From UBA8337 sp963932545 (GTDB lineage Bacteria > Pseudomonadota > Alphaproteobacteria > RS24), in the NCBI GenBank assembly GCA_963932545.1, contig CAWVRH010000011.1, positions 5,966 to 69,965 of the forward strand: a stretch of 64,000 bases of DNA, given 5' to 3'. Under the pieces are notes generated by a model. That model made no database searches, was not told the DNA's origin, and saw only the letters and a list, made by a program, of their open reading frames with translations. The translations under genes were made by a program, and so were the position numbers. Below, piece by piece: positions 26,666 through 35,302 of the stretch (positions within the stretch are counted from its first letter, which is position 1; each line of letters starts with the position of its first letter).

Positions 26666-27331
26666 ATGTCTGACATTATAGTTTTAGCCGCTGAACAGCG
26701 GGAACGGGCCGGTAAGGGGGTCGCTCGTGCATTACGTCGTGAGGGACTAGTGCCGGCCGTTATTTATGGGGGAAAAGAATCTCCCGAAGGTATCTCGGTG
26801 AACAGCCGTGATATCACCAAAATCTTCAACACGGGCCGCTTGCTAAGCACGCTCATCGAGATTGAAGTGAATGGCAAAAAACAACGCGCCATTGCGCGTG
26901 ACGTGCAATTGCATCCAGTTCGCGATGACATTCTTCATGCTGATTTCTTGCGCCTTGGTAAAGACGCGAAAATTGCGGTTGAAGTGAGTGTGAACTTCCT
27001 CAACGAAGAAACCTGCCCAGGTCTTAAAATGGGCGGCGTGTTGAACGTGGTTCGCTACACCATTGAGCTGAATTGCCCGGCCGACAATATTCCAGAATCA
27101 ATTGATCTGGATCTGGCCGACGCGCAAATGAATGACAGCATTCACATCTCTGAGGTTAACCTGCCAGACGGCGTGGAACCGGTCATTACCGATCGCGACT
27201 TCACCATTGTTACCATTGCAGCGCCTGCTGCCTTGCGTAGCGAAGCAGAAGAAGCCGAAGATGCAGCAGAAGCCGCAGAAGTCGCCGCAGAAGCAGCAGA
27301 AGCTGAAGCACAAGAAGGCGGCGAAGAGTAA
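26666..27331 (+). CDS. rplY: 50S ribosomal protein L25/Ctc
   Basis: A 221-aa long-form L25 (Ctc/TL5 type) that binds 5S rRNA. The N-terminal RNA-binding domain opens with IIVLAAEQRERAGKGVARALRREGLVPAVIYGG; the C-terminal domain contains VPADFL-like HADFLRLGKDAKIAVEVSVNF and NCPADNIPESIDLDLADAQMNDSIHISEV. The last 30 residues are almost only Ala and Glu, an acidic tail usual for alphaproteobacterial L25. The start at 26666 has AAAGGAGA 5 bases upstream. It precedes pth, a common pairing. Confidence 0.97.
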   Translation: MSDIIVLAAEQRERAGKGVARALRREGLVPAVIYGGKESPEGISVNSRDITKIFNTGRLLSTLIEIEVNGKKQRAIARDVQLHPVRDDILHADFLRLGKDAKIAVEVSVNFLNEETCPGLKMGGVLNVVRYTIELNCPADNIPESIDLDLADAQMNDSIHISEVNLPDGVEPVITDRDFTIVTIAAPAALRSEAEEAEDAAEAAEVAAEAAEAEAQEGGEE

Positions 27332-27393
27332 TCTTCCCGCCCCTCTCTTGTGGCAAACCTGACAGAGGTGAAAATCTCCGATAAGGTGACACG

Positions 27394-27996
27394 ATGCAGC
27401 TATTTATAGGCCTCGGAAATCCAGAAGCGAAATACGCCAAAAACCGACACAATATAGGTTTTATGGTGATGGACGCTCTGGCCGAGGCCTATTCTTTTGC
27501 CCCGTTCAAAGACAAGTTTCATGGGCTGGTGGCGCAAGGGCTTATTCCAACGGCCAAAGGGCCCGAAAAGGTCTTGCTGCTCAAACCCCAGACCTTCATG
27601 AACAAAAGCGGCGTTAGCGTCGCCGAAGCGGTGAATTTTTATAAGCTCGAAGGTAGCAAAGTCTTGGTTTTCTGCGATGAGCTAGATCTGCCGCCCGGCA
27701 AACTTAGGATGCGCCGCGACGGCGGCCTAGCCGGCCACAATGGCTTGCGCAGCATAAAAGCTCATATGGGCGCAGATTTTCGCCGCGCCCGATTGGGCAT
27801 TGGCCATCCGGGCCATAAAGACAAAGTGACCGGCCATGTGCTGGGAGATTTTGCCAAGGCTGACCAAGACTGGTTGGCCGAGTTTTTAACCGCCCTTTGC
27901 GACAACGCCCCTTTGGCGGTCGAGGGCGAAGATGCGACCTTTCAAACGCGGGTCGTGGAAACTATGAAGGGGGTTATCCCCCCTGACCAAATATAA
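27394..27996 (+). CDS. pth: Peptidyl-tRNA hydrolase
   Basis: A 200-aa enzyme that frees tRNA from stalled peptidyl-tRNA. The signature GLGNPEAKYAKNRHNIGFMVMDAL includes the catalytic His, KPQTFMNKSGVSV the substrate-binding Asn/Met, and VFCDELDLPPGKLRMRRDGGLAGHNGLRSI the catalytic Asp and second Asn/His. The length is normal. It lies 62 bp after rplY and 77 bp before ychF, the order seen in many alphaproteobacteria. Confidence 0.98.
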   Translation: MQLFIGLGNPEAKYAKNRHNIGFMVMDALAEAYSFAPFKDKFHGLVAQGLIPTAKGPEKVLLLKPQTFMNKSGVSVAEAVNFYKLEGSKVLVFCDELDLPPGKLRMRRDGGLAGHNGLRSIKAHMGADFRRARLGIGHPGHKDKVTGHVLGDFAKADQDWLAEFLTALCDNAPLAVEGEDATFQTRVVETMKGVIPPDQI

Positions 27997-28073
27997 TGAA
28001 GGGGTCTCTACCTGAGCCCCCTAAACCCAAAACGGCGAATGCCAAAAAAGACGAAACACCGGAAGGATAAACC

Positions 28074-29171
28074 ATGGGATTTAAATGCGGTATTGTTGGC
28101 CTGCCCAACGTAGGCAAATCGACCCTGTTCAATGCATTGACGAAAACCGCCAATGCCCAAGCAGCCAATTTTCCTTTCTGCACCATTGAGCCAAATGTCG
28201 GCGATGTGGCCGTGCCCGACGAGCGCCTAGATGCGCTAGCCGAGATAGCCCAATCCGCCACCCGCATTCCGACTCGCCTTAGCTTTGTCGACATTGCTGG
28301 GCTGGTTCGCGGCGCCTCGAAGGGCGAAGGGCTGGGCAATCAATTTTTGGCCAACATTCGCGAAGTCGACGCTATTGCCCATGTGTTGCGCTGTTTTGAA
28401 GACGACGACATCACCCATGTGGAAGGCGCCATTAACCCGCTTTCCGATGCCGATGTGGTGGAAACCGAGCTGATGCTGGCCGATTTGGAAAGCTTAGAGA
28501 AACGCGACGCTAGCTTGCGCAAAAAATCATCGTCCAAAGATAAAGACGCCGCTGCCGAGTTGGAACTGGTGGAATTGGCTCTGGCTGAATTGCGCGAAGG
28601 CCGTCCGGCACGCAACGCCGATATTCCCGAAGACCGCCAACGCGAGTATAATAACTTGCAGCTAATCACCTCCAAACCGGTGATTTATGTCTGCAACGTA
28701 GAAGAAGATAGCGCCGGAAGCGGCAATAGTCTGTCGGCCAAAGTCGCCGAACGCGCCGCCAGCGAAGGCGCGCAAAGCGTGGTTATCTCCGCGCGTATCG
28801 AAGAAGAATTGGCGCAATTAGACGATGCCGAACGCCTAGAATATCTCGAAAGCCTTGGGCTTGCCGAGCCCGGCCTCAACCGGCTCATTCGCCAAGGCTA
28901 TGCGCTGTTGAAGCTGATCACTTATTTCACCGCTGGCCCCAAAGAAGCGCGCGCTTGGACGGTTGCCGACGGCTCGTCCGCGCCGCAAGCGGCTGGCGTC
29001 ATCCATACCGATTTTGAACGAGGCTTCATTAAAGCCGAGACCATTGGCTATGGCGATTATGTGGAGCATAAAGGCGAACAAGGCGCGCGTGACGCAGGTC
29101 GCCTGCGCCAAGAAGGCAAAGACTACATCGTCAAAGATGGCGATGTGATGCTGTTCCGCTTTAACGTTTAG
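28074..29171 (+). CDS. ychF: Redox-regulated ATPase YchF (OLA1 family)
   Basis: A 365-aa Obg-related P-loop protein that binds ATP rather than GTP and associates with ribosomes. It has the Walker A GIVGLPNVGKSTLFNALT, switch region FPFCTIEPNVGDVAVPDERLD, G3 DIAGLVRGASKGEGLGNQFL, a coiled coil, and a C-terminal TGS domain (LITYFTAGPKEARAWTV, IHTDFERGFIKAETIGYGDY). The family-normal length and the ending DGDVMLFRFNV confirm the frame. Its 3' end overlaps the opposite-strand small membrane-protein gene by 11 bp. Confidence 0.98.
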   Translation: MGFKCGIVGLPNVGKSTLFNALTKTANAQAANFPFCTIEPNVGDVAVPDERLDALAEIAQSATRIPTRLSFVDIAGLVRGASKGEGLGNQFLANIREVDAIAHVLRCFEDDDITHVEGAINPLSDADVVETELMLADLESLEKRDASLRKKSSSKDKDAAAELELVELALAELREGRPARNADIPEDRQREYNNLQLITSKPVIYVCNVEEDSAGSGNSLSAKVAERAASEGAQSVVISARIEEELAQLDDAERLEYLESLGLAEPGLNRLIRQGYALLKLITYFTAGPKEARAWTVADGSSAPQAAGVIHTDFERGFIKAETIGYGDYVEHKGEQGARDAGRLRQEGKDYIVKDGDVMLFRFNV

Positions 29172-29349
29172 CGGCTTCCTCGTCTTGGTCTAGGTCGGCC
29201 TTGTGTCTTGCTTTCAGCAAAATCCAGAAGACGATGGCACCAATGGCCGCGCCACTGAGCCACATTTGCGTTCCGCCGCCGAGGGTGGAAACCCATACTG
29301 TTGCCATTAAACCGCCTGCCACCAGTGGCAGAAATAGATGTAGAGCCAT
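29161..29349 (-). CDS. Small two-segment membrane protein, unknown function
   Basis: I do not recognise this 62-aa protein. It has two hydrophobic stretches (about 3-20 and 29-46) with a short Gly-rich loop between and a charged tail (KARHKADLDQDEEAAKR). A good Shine-Dalgarno (GAGGAG, 7 bases before the ATG) and the membrane-like composition favour a real gene. It overlaps the convergent ychF end by 11 bp. It lies downstream of the petABC terminator on the same strand, so it would need its own promoter in 29350-29417. Confidence 0.6.
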   Translation of the reverse strand: MALHLFLPLVAGGLMATVWVSTLGGGTQMWLSGAAIGAIVFWILLKARHKADLDQDEEAAKR

Positions 29350-29417
29350 TGTCTCGCTCCTCTTATTATTTTTAAGACCTTAAGCGTGGCAGGTTAGCGC
29401 CTGTTTTGTCCATAAAA

Positions 29418-29449
29418 AAACCCCACCCTGTTTTCACAGAGCGGGGTTT
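29418..29449 (-). terminator. Rho-independent terminator of petABC
   Basis: AAACCCC at 29418-29424 pairs with GGGGTTT at 29443-29449, with inner CTGT/ACAG pairs (29428-29431, 29436-29439) closing a TTTC loop. On the minus strand the stem is followed by seven T. It lies 22 bp past the petC stop; the GGGGTTTGTTTT on the other side could also stop rightward transcripts. Confidence 0.88.
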
Positions 29450-29471
29450 GTTTTGGGTCTTTTCGGGCTTG

Positions 29472-30248
29472 CTAGTGCAAGTCAGCCCAGATTTTGCGCA
29501 TCGAGGCATACATCAGACCGGCAAAAATTGCCAAGTAAATAAGCACCATGAAGCCAGCCCGCTTACGCGCTTCCAGCTCAGGCTCGGCCGCCCAATTGAG
29601 GAAATGCGTAACGTCGAGAGACATCTGCTCTACGCTCGCGACTGTGCCGTCGCCATACTCGAGAAGGTCTTCCATCAAAGGCGATGGCATAGCGATTTTG
29701 CCGCCCGCCATATATGGATTGTAATACAGACCGGGACGCATTTCGACGCCCTCTGGAGCCTCTTGATAGCCGGTCAGCAGCGCATGGATATAGTCAGGGC
29801 CACCCGAACGGGCTTTATTGATTAGGCTCAAGTCGGGAGGATAAGCGCCACCATTGGACGCGCGTGCCGCATTGTCATTGGAATATGGCGCGACGAAACG
29901 GTCGGATGATAAAGCCTCGCGCTCATACATATCGCCATAATCGTCTGGCCCATCTTCGACCATATATTCTTTCGCAATCGCCTTTACTTCGGCTTCGCTG
30001 AATTCAGGCCCACCCTCTTGAGACAGATTGCGGAACGAGAGTTGGTTCATCGAATGGCAGCTCGCGCAGACCTCTTTATAGACCTGATACCCACGCCGCA
30101 GCGCATCGCGATCATAGGTGCCGAGAGGGCCGTTAAAGCTCCAGTCGATAACCGCAGGGTGTTTGGCATCTCCAGCCGCTTGTGCCGGTGCGATGAAGCT
30201 CATCGCCACAACACTCGCCCCAAGAATGGTTTTTATTGCTTTACGCAT
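29472..30248 (-). CDS. petC: Cytochrome c1 of the bc1 complex
   Basis: A 258-aa membrane-anchored c-type cytochrome, passing electrons from the Rieske centre to soluble cytochrome c. It has a cleavable signal peptide (about 1-24, ending PAQAA), haem motif Cys61-Ala-Ser-Cys64-His65, axial Met in GGKIAMP, and a C-terminal anchor (GFMVLIYLAIFAGLMYASM) ending in KIWADLH. It is last in petA-petB-petC, 20 bp after petB, with a strong terminator behind. Confidence 0.97.
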   Translation of the reverse strand: MRKAIKTILGASVVAMSFIAPAQAAGDAKHPAVIDWSFNGPLGTYDRDALRRGYQVYKEVCASCHSMNQLSFRNLSQEGGPEFSEAEVKAIAKEYMVEDGPDDYGDMYEREALSSDRFVAPYSNDNAARASNGGAYPPDLSLINKARSGGPDYIHALLTGYQEAPEGVEMRPGLYYNPYMAGGKIAMPSPLMEDLLEYGDGTVASVEQMSLDVTHFLNWAAEPELEARKRAGFMVLIYLAIFAGLMYASMRKIWADLH

Positions 30249-30268
30249 GTTTTCTTCCCCCTCAGAGC

Positions 30269-31501
30269 CTATTCGGCAGGTTTTGCGGCCAAGACTGGCT
30301 CAGAAATGGATTCCGGTATCGCCTTCGGTTTTTCCACCAAGCCCAACACTGGCAGAACGACCAGGAAGTGCGCGAAGTAGTAAATCGTGCCGATACGAGC
30401 CAGAACAATGTAAATGCCCTCGGCTGGTTGCGCGCCCAAATAGCCGAGCAGCAAACAGTCGAGAATGAACAACACATAGAACTGACGGAACAGTGGACGA
30501 TAGCGCGCCGAACGCACTTTCGATGTGTCCAACCATGGCAGCAAGAAGAGAACGAAAATCGCTCCAAACATCAAGGCCACGCCGCCTAGCTTATCGGGTA
30601 CCGCGCGCAAAATGGCGTAAAACGGCAACAGATACCATTCCGGCACAATATGCGCTGGCGTCACCAGCGGATTGGCTGGGATGTAGTTATCTGCATGGCC
30701 CAAAACATTTGGCGCAAAGAAGATGAAGTAAGAGAACAAGATGAGGAACAAGGATAGCGCAAAGCCATCTTTCACCGTGTAATACGGGTGGAAAGGTATC
30801 GTATCTTGTTTGCTTTTCACGGAGATGCCGGTCGGGTTGTTATTGCCCGGCACGTGCAGCGCCCAAATGTGCAGGATTACCACACCGAAAATCAGGAACG
30901 GGATGAGATAATGCAACGAGAAGAAACGGTTCAGCGTTGGGTTATCAACCGAATAACCGCCCCATAGCCAAATCGCGATGTTCTCGCCAATCAGCGGAAT
31001 AGCGCCAAACAGATTGGTAATCACGGTCGCGCCCCAGAGGCTCATTTGACCCCATGGCAAAACATAGCCCATGAAAGCCGCAGCCATCATCAACAGATAA
31101 ATCACAACGCCCAAAATCCACAGGACTTCGCGCGGCGCTTTATAGGAACCGTAATACAGGCCACGGAACATGTGGATGTATACCGCGATGAAGAACATCG
31201 ATGCGCCATTGGCATGAATATAGCGGATCAACCAACCATAGTTCACGTCACGCATAATGTGCTCAACCGAGTTAAAGGCAAAATCGACATGCGGCGTGTA
31301 ATGCATGGCGAGGATGATGCCTGTGATGATTTGTGTGACCAAGCAGAACGTCAAAATACCGCCAAAAGTCCACCAATAGTTGAGGTTCTTCGGGGTTGGA
31401 TAATCAACGAAGCTGTCATGTGCCAAACGCAGAATAGGCAGACGTGTGTCTAGCCATTGCGTAAAACCTGTACCTGGATTGTAAGTGCTTTCACCGCTCA
31501 T
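30269..31501 (-). CDS. petB: Cytochrome b of the bc1 complex
   Basis: A 410-aa membrane protein with eight or more helices carrying the two b haems and the quinol/quinone sites. Marks include SFVDYPTPKNLNYWWTFGG, HANGASMFFIAVYIHMFRGLYYGSYKAPREVLW, GYVLPWGQMSLWGATVITNLF (Qo region), FSLHYLIPFLIFGVVILHIWALH (haem His), PEWYLLPFYAILRAVP with the Qo-site PEWY. The length is normal for bacterial cytochrome b. It starts 10 bp after petA. Confidence 0.98.
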   Translation of the reverse strand: MSGESTYNPGTGFTQWLDTRLPILRLAHDSFVDYPTPKNLNYWWTFGGILTFCLVTQIITGIILAMHYTPHVDFAFNSVEHIMRDVNYGWLIRYIHANGASMFFIAVYIHMFRGLYYGSYKAPREVLWILGVVIYLLMMAAAFMGYVLPWGQMSLWGATVITNLFGAIPLIGENIAIWLWGGYSVDNPTLNRFFSLHYLIPFLIFGVVILHIWALHVPGNNNPTGISVKSKQDTIPFHPYYTVKDGFALSLFLILFSYFIFFAPNVLGHADNYIPANPLVTPAHIVPEWYLLPFYAILRAVPDKLGGVALMFGAIFVLFLLPWLDTSKVRSARYRPLFRQFYVLFILDCLLLGYLGAQPAEGIYIVLARIGTIYYFAHFLVVLPVLGLVEKPKAIPESISEPVLAAKPAE

Positions 31502-31511
31502 GGGTCAGTTC

Positions 31512-32039
31512 CTATCCAATTTTAATGCGTGTATCGTTGACGAATTCGTAAGCTGGCACTTCTAAGTTTTTCGGTGCCGGGCCTTTGCGAATGCGCCCTG
31601 ATGTATCGTAATGCGATCCATGGCATGGGCAGAACCAGCCATTAAAGTCGCCAGACTGGCCCAGAGGCACGCAACCCAAATGGGTGCAAATGCCGACCAT
31701 AACCAGCCATTCGTCTTTTTGAACGCGCTCGGCATCGCCTTGCGGGTCTGGTAAATCCGTTACCGCGACGGCGCGGGCTTCGGTGATTTCGGCTTCTGTG
31801 CGGCGGCGGATAAATACCGGCTTGCCGCGCCATGTGACCGTAATGGATTGCCCCGTCTCAACGCTCGACAGGTCGACCTCGATGGACGCCAATGCTTTCA
31901 CGGAAGCATCTGGGTTCATTTGGTGAACCAGTGGCCACACCACATTGGCAACGCCTACAGCCGCAAATGCGCCTGTCGCCAAATACAAAAAGTCTCGACG
32001 ATTTGGTTGCTCAGCTGTTGGCTTGTCTTGTTCCGCCAT
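31512..32039 (-). CDS. petA: Rieske iron-sulfur subunit of the bc1 complex
   Basis: A 175-aa subunit that oxidises quinol at the Qo site. The N-terminus has a twin-arginine motif before the membrane anchor (NRRDFLYLATGAFAAVGVANVVWPL), and the two cluster boxes are GICTHLGCVPLG and WFCPCHGSHYDTSGR, with the bridging disulfide cysteines present. The start at 32039 (MAEQDK) has GGAGAG upstream; longer frames lack family similarity. It heads the petABC operon, divergent from hemF. Confidence 0.97.
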   Translation of the reverse strand: MAEQDKPTAEQPNRRDFLYLATGAFAAVGVANVVWPLVHQMNPDASVKALASIEVDLSSVETGQSITVTWRGKPVFIRRRTEAEITEARAVAVTDLPDPQGDAERVQKDEWLVMVGICTHLGCVPLGQSGDFNGWFCPCHGSHYDTSGRIRKGPAPKNLEVPAYEFVNDTRIKIG

Positions 32040-32243
32040 AATGCTCTCCTTGTTGCGCCCGATTGCTTGCTCTTTATATACAAGCCAAGATTGAGGGCAA
32101 ACTACAGGCTCAGGCCTGCAGACATAATGTGTCACCATGACGCACAAAACCATCAATTCCTTGCTTGCACAAAGATAGATAAAGCATTGTTATTGCTATT
32201 GGTTTTAAAAGGCGCCATATTTGGTGACGAAAGTGGGGAAAAA

Positions 32244-33098
32244 GTGAATCAAGATCTGTGGAATCAGCGCAAAAAAACCGCATCTGACTGGTTTCAGTCA
32301 TTGCGAGACACTTTGTGTGAAAGCCTCGAATCACTGGAACCCGATGGCGCTGTTTTTGAGCGAAAAAAATGGCAACGCGGAGATGGCGCCCAAGACCTAG
32401 GCGGCGGCGAAATGTCGATGCTACACGGGTCGGCTTTTGAAAAAGCAGGCGTGCATATTTCTACCGTGCATGGCGAGTTCTCCGAAGACTTCCGCAAACA
32501 AGTGGCCGGCGCCGAAGACGACCCAAGGTTTTGGGCCTCTGGCATTTCGGTTATCATTCACCCCACCAACCCCAATGCGCCCACCGCCCATATGAACACC
32601 CGCATGGTGGTAACGACCAAAGGTTGGTTTGGCGGCGGCGGCGATTTAACGCCCATGCTCGATGCGGCCCGCACCCCCGAACATGAAGACACGGTGGAGT
32701 TTCACGCAAAGTATCAAAAGGCCTGCGATAAACATGATGCGGACTATTACCCGCGCTTTAAAGCTGAATGCGACGATTATTTTTATCTGCCGCACCGCAA
32801 GGAAACCCGTGGCACAGGCGGCATTTTTTATGACCATTTGGACAGCGGCGATTGGGACGCAGACTTTTTGTTCACCCAAGATGTCGGGCGCGCTTTCTTA
32901 GAATCCTATCCCAAAATTGCCGAACGCCGCATTCATCTTCCATTCGACGACAGCCATCGCGACGAGCAATTGGCGCGACGCGGACGCTATGTCGAGTTTA
33001 ACTTATTGTATGATCGCGGAACTATGTTTGGGCTGAAGACCGGCGGAAACGTCGAGAGCATTCTGTCGTCCATGCCGCCTGTTGTGAAATGGCCTTAA
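32244..33098 (+). CDS. hemF: Oxygen-dependent coproporphyrinogen III oxidase
   Basis: A 284-aa enzyme of aerobic haem synthesis. Conserved blocks are FERKKWQRGDGAQDLGGGEMSML, ISVIIHPTNPNAPTAHMNTRM, FGGGGDLTPML, FYLPHRKETRGTGGIFYDHLDSG and RRGRYVEFNLLYDRGTMFGLKTGGNVESILSSMPP. The start is put at GTG 32244 (VNQDLWNQ) since the open frame upstream to 31848 crosses petA and is not family-like; TTG at 32221 is an alternative. The 204-bp gap to the divergent petA holds both promoters, none clear enough to assign. Confidence 0.95.
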   Translation: MNQDLWNQRKKTASDWFQSLRDTLCESLESLEPDGAVFERKKWQRGDGAQDLGGGEMSMLHGSAFEKAGVHISTVHGEFSEDFRKQVAGAEDDPRFWASGISVIIHPTNPNAPTAHMNTRMVVTTKGWFGGGGDLTPMLDAARTPEHEDTVEFHAKYQKACDKHDADYYPRFKAECDDYFYLPHRKETRGTGGIFYDHLDSGDWDADFLFTQDVGRAFLESYPKIAERRIHLPFDDSHRDEQLARRGRYVEFNLLYDRGTMFGLKTGGNVESILSSMPPVVKWP

Positions 33099-33100
33099 AG

Positions 33101-34354
33101 CTATTTTTCCATTCGCACGAGTAACTCCGCCGCAACAGCCGCCTCATCGGGGAACCCTTGCTCCACCCACCAAGCTTCTATCAAACGAGACATAACGCCC
33201 ATGGTCGGTCCATTGGGCAGACCTGCGGCTTGCATCATCGCGCCGGTTAGCGGAAACTTTGGCCGTTGATAGGCCTCGGCTTGGCGCACGGCGGCTTGTA
33301 AAAGCGCCGCATCCCCCTGCCCTTTGGCACAAGCGAGATAAGCGCGGTCGACCACAGCCACGGGCCCATCGACATAAAAGGCTTCCTCCAAGGCGCGCCC
33401 CTCTGGGGCTTCTTCCAAGGCGCGCCCCTCTGGGGCTTTGGAAGAACCGGCGGGTAAAGCGGCGCGTATCCGCTCGGCTTGCTTGTTGGATAGGCGCAAA
33501 GTTTTGGCCAAACCCGCGCCCGAGGCGGCATCGGGCAGCAGCGCCATCAGCCGCAATATCGGGTCGTCGCTCAAAGCCACCATCGCGTCTAAAGCGTCGA
33601 AACCTTGCGGGTTTAGCTCCAAAATGGCTGGCAATAAACCCGCCGCCTGCATGGCGCGCGCAGCCTTTTGCGCCGAGGCCAAGCTCATAATTTTTAGCAT
33701 TTCAGCCTGACGGCGTTCGCCCGACAACGTCGCCATCGAAGGCGCGGTGGCGGCACAGGCGGCTAAGGCTTCAGCGTCTAAATCGGCCTCTGGCGTGAGC
33801 CGGAAATGAAACCGGAAATAACGCAAAACCCGCAAATAATCTTCTTCGATGCGCGCGCGCGCCTCTCCGATGAAGCGCACATGGTTGGCTTTGATATCGT
33901 CCAGCCCCTGTCGCGTTGGGTCGTATAGGGTGCCATCGGCATCGGCATAAAGCGCGTTCATGGTGAAATCGCGCCGCGCCGCATCGGCTTGCCAATCTTG
34001 GGTGAAGGCGACCTCAGCATGGCGCCCATCGGTGGTCACATCGACGCGCAGGCTGGTGATTTCATAAATCAGCGTGGCGTCTTCTGTGTGAACAATCGCT
34101 GACACAGTGCCATGGCGAAGGCCCGTGCCTACAACTTTGAGACCCGCCGCTTTTAGCCGCTCCATGACTTTCTCTGGCGCCAGATTGGTGGCCATATCGA
34201 CTTCTGTATCGCGCCCGGCCACTTGCAAAAGCGTATCGCGCACGCAGCCGCCAACGCAACGCGTGATGGCGCCGTCTGCGTTTAAAGTTTGCAGCAGCTC
34301 TTGCGTCTCTGGCCGCGTTAACCATTGGCTATGCTTTTTGTCTAATTGGGTCAT
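33101..34354 (-). CDS. cca: CCA tRNA nucleotidyltransferase / poly(A) polymerase-type enzyme
   Basis: A 417-aa class II nucleotidyltransferase that adds or repairs the tRNA CCA end (alphaproteobacterial type). The head domain has ITRCVGGCVRDTLL and DTEVDMATNLAPEKV with the metal-binding acidic pair, then TSLRVDVTTDGRHAEVAFTQDWQADAARRDFTMNAL and ARIEEDYLRVLRYFRFHFR. The start is at 34354 (MTQLDKK). A 27-bp tandem duplication gives a repeated EEAPEGRAL segment in the C-terminal half. It is last in a DUF1285-Nudix-DUF6111-cca operon. Confidence 0.95.
   Translation of the reverse strand: MTQLDKKHSQWLTRPETQELLQTLNADGAITRCVGGCVRDTLLQVAGRDTEVDMATNLAPEKVMERLKAAGLKVVGTGLRHGTVSAIVHTEDATLIYEITSLRVDVTTDGRHAEVAFTQDWQADAARRDFTMNALYADADGTLYDPTRQGLDDIKANHVRFIGEARARIEEDYLRVLRYFRFHFRLTPEADLDAEALAACAATAPSMATLSGERRQAEMLKIMSLASAQKAARAMQAAGLLPAILELNPQGFDALDAMVALSDDPILRLMALLPDAASGAGLAKTLRLSNKQAERIRAALPAGSSKAPEGRALEEAPEGRALEEAFYVDGPVAVVDRAYLACAKGQGDAALLQAAVRQAEAYQRPKFPLTGAMMQAAGLPNGPTMGVMSRLIEAWWVEQGFPDEAAVAAELLVRMEK
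33387..33438. repeat. 27-bp tandem duplication inside cca
   Basis: The same 25 bases starting TCCAAGGCGCGCCCCTCTGG occur at 33387-33411 and 33414-33438, a 27-bp period. The frame is kept, so the protein gains nine residues (APEGRALEE read twice). It lies in a helical, variable part of the enzyme. Confidence 0.9.
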
Positions 34355-34367
34355 TGTGCCCGAAAGC

Positions 34368-34625
34368 CTATTCGAAACGACCGGGCACAATTTTCCCGTC
34401 TTCTAGATAAGGCGCAGTGTAATTGCCGCTTGGTGCATTGCCGGTGCTAATTCGATAGCTCACCAGACTGGCCACAACCAAAGCCAACCCGATGAGGGCG
34501 GCGGCGGCGTATCGCTTGCGCAATTTATCGCTTGGCTGGCTAGACGTGATAAACTGTGTCCATGCCCAGACGATAAAAAACGGAGTCAGGAATAACACCA
34601 AATTTATCACAAGTATTCTTATCAT
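34368..34625 (-). CDS. DUF6111 family small membrane protein
   Basis: An 85-aa protein with two membrane helices (about 4-22 and 42-60), found next to the Nudix and cca genes in alphaproteobacteria. It begins MIRILVINLVLFLTPFFIVWAW and ends with a short charged tail. Function is unknown. The start codon overlaps the upstream Nudix stop as ATGA, and cca follows 13 bp after its stop, so it belongs to this operon. Confidence 0.8.
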   Translation of the reverse strand: MIRILVINLVLFLTPFFIVWAWTQFITSSQPSDKLRKRYAAAALIGLALVVASLVSYRISTGNAPSGNYTAPYLEDGKIVPGRFE

Positions 34626-35302
34626 CGCGCCAACCTCCGGCTCATGTGCATCAGCATACCTGCTGTGGCTCCCCAAATATTATAGCCCTCAAACTGCAAA
34701 GAATAATAGTGGCGCGTTTTGCCCCCCCACTCGCCCGAGTGGCGTTCATAGCGTTGCGCGTCGAGCGCCAGACTGGCAGGGACTTCAAAAATATCCGCCA
34801 CTTCATTGGTGTCTGGCGTCAGGGAAAAGCCGGGCCGGATGAAACCAACGACGGGCAAAATCAAAAAACCTGTACCCGTTTGATAGGTATCGAGAAAACC
34901 AGCCACTTCGACAAAGCTTGGGTCGAGACCCGTTTCTTCGTGGGCTTCGCGCAAAGCCGTCTCAACGGGCGTTGCATCTTGGCTCTCTACTTTGCCGCCC
35001 GGAAAAGCCACTTGCCCCGAATGTTTATCGAGATGGTCGGCGCGCCGCGTCAATAAAATGGTTGGCTCTTGGGCGGGCCCTTTGTCAACCAAGCCAATGA
35101 GAACAGCGGCCAAACGCAGGTTTTTGGCAGTTTCCAGCCATTCGTCGTCTGGCGCCACTGTCCCGATGCTCGCAGAGGCCACTGTTTTAGGGTTAAGAGC
35201 GCCATCTACGCTATGGTCGCCGAATTGGCCTTGGCCGTTGAGTATATCTGGCGAGGGTAAATCAGGATTGACCATCGCGGCAATGCGGCTGCGATAGTCC
35301 AT
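34622..35302 (-). CDS. Nudix hydrolase, CoA pyrophosphatase type
   Basis: A 226-aa Nudix enzyme. It shows the UPF0035-type CoA-binding block LLTRRADHLDKHSGQVAFPGGKVE leading into the Nudix box GGKVESQDATPVETALREAHEETGL with its catalytic REAHEE. The combination points to cleavage of CoA or acyl-CoA to phosphopantetheine and 3',5'-ADP, but substrate is inferred from motif alone. The start at 35302 overlaps the DUF1285 stop by one base (TAATG), and its stop overlaps the DUF6111 gene as ATGA. Confidence 0.92.
   Translation of the reverse strand: MDYRSRIAAMVNPDLPSPDILNGQGQFGDHSVDGALNPKTVASASIGTVAPDDEWLETAKNLRLAAVLIGLVDKGPAQEPTILLTRRADHLDKHSGQVAFPGGKVESQDATPVETALREAHEETGLDPSFVEVAGFLDTYQTGTGFLILPVVGFIRPGFSLTPDTNEVADIFEVPASLALDAQRYERHSGEWGGKTRHYYSLQFEGYNIWGATAGMLMHMSRRLAR

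Noticed and set aside
27232..27331. A microsatellite in the 3' end of rplY
   Set aside because: The GCAGAAG-like sequence is an Ala/Glu-rich tail normal for long L25 proteins and has no strict period.
31848..32243. Extension of the hemF frame upstream
   Set aside because: It crosses the petA gene on the opposite strand, and coproporphyrinogen oxidases begin near the WNQRKKTASDWFQSLRD segment.
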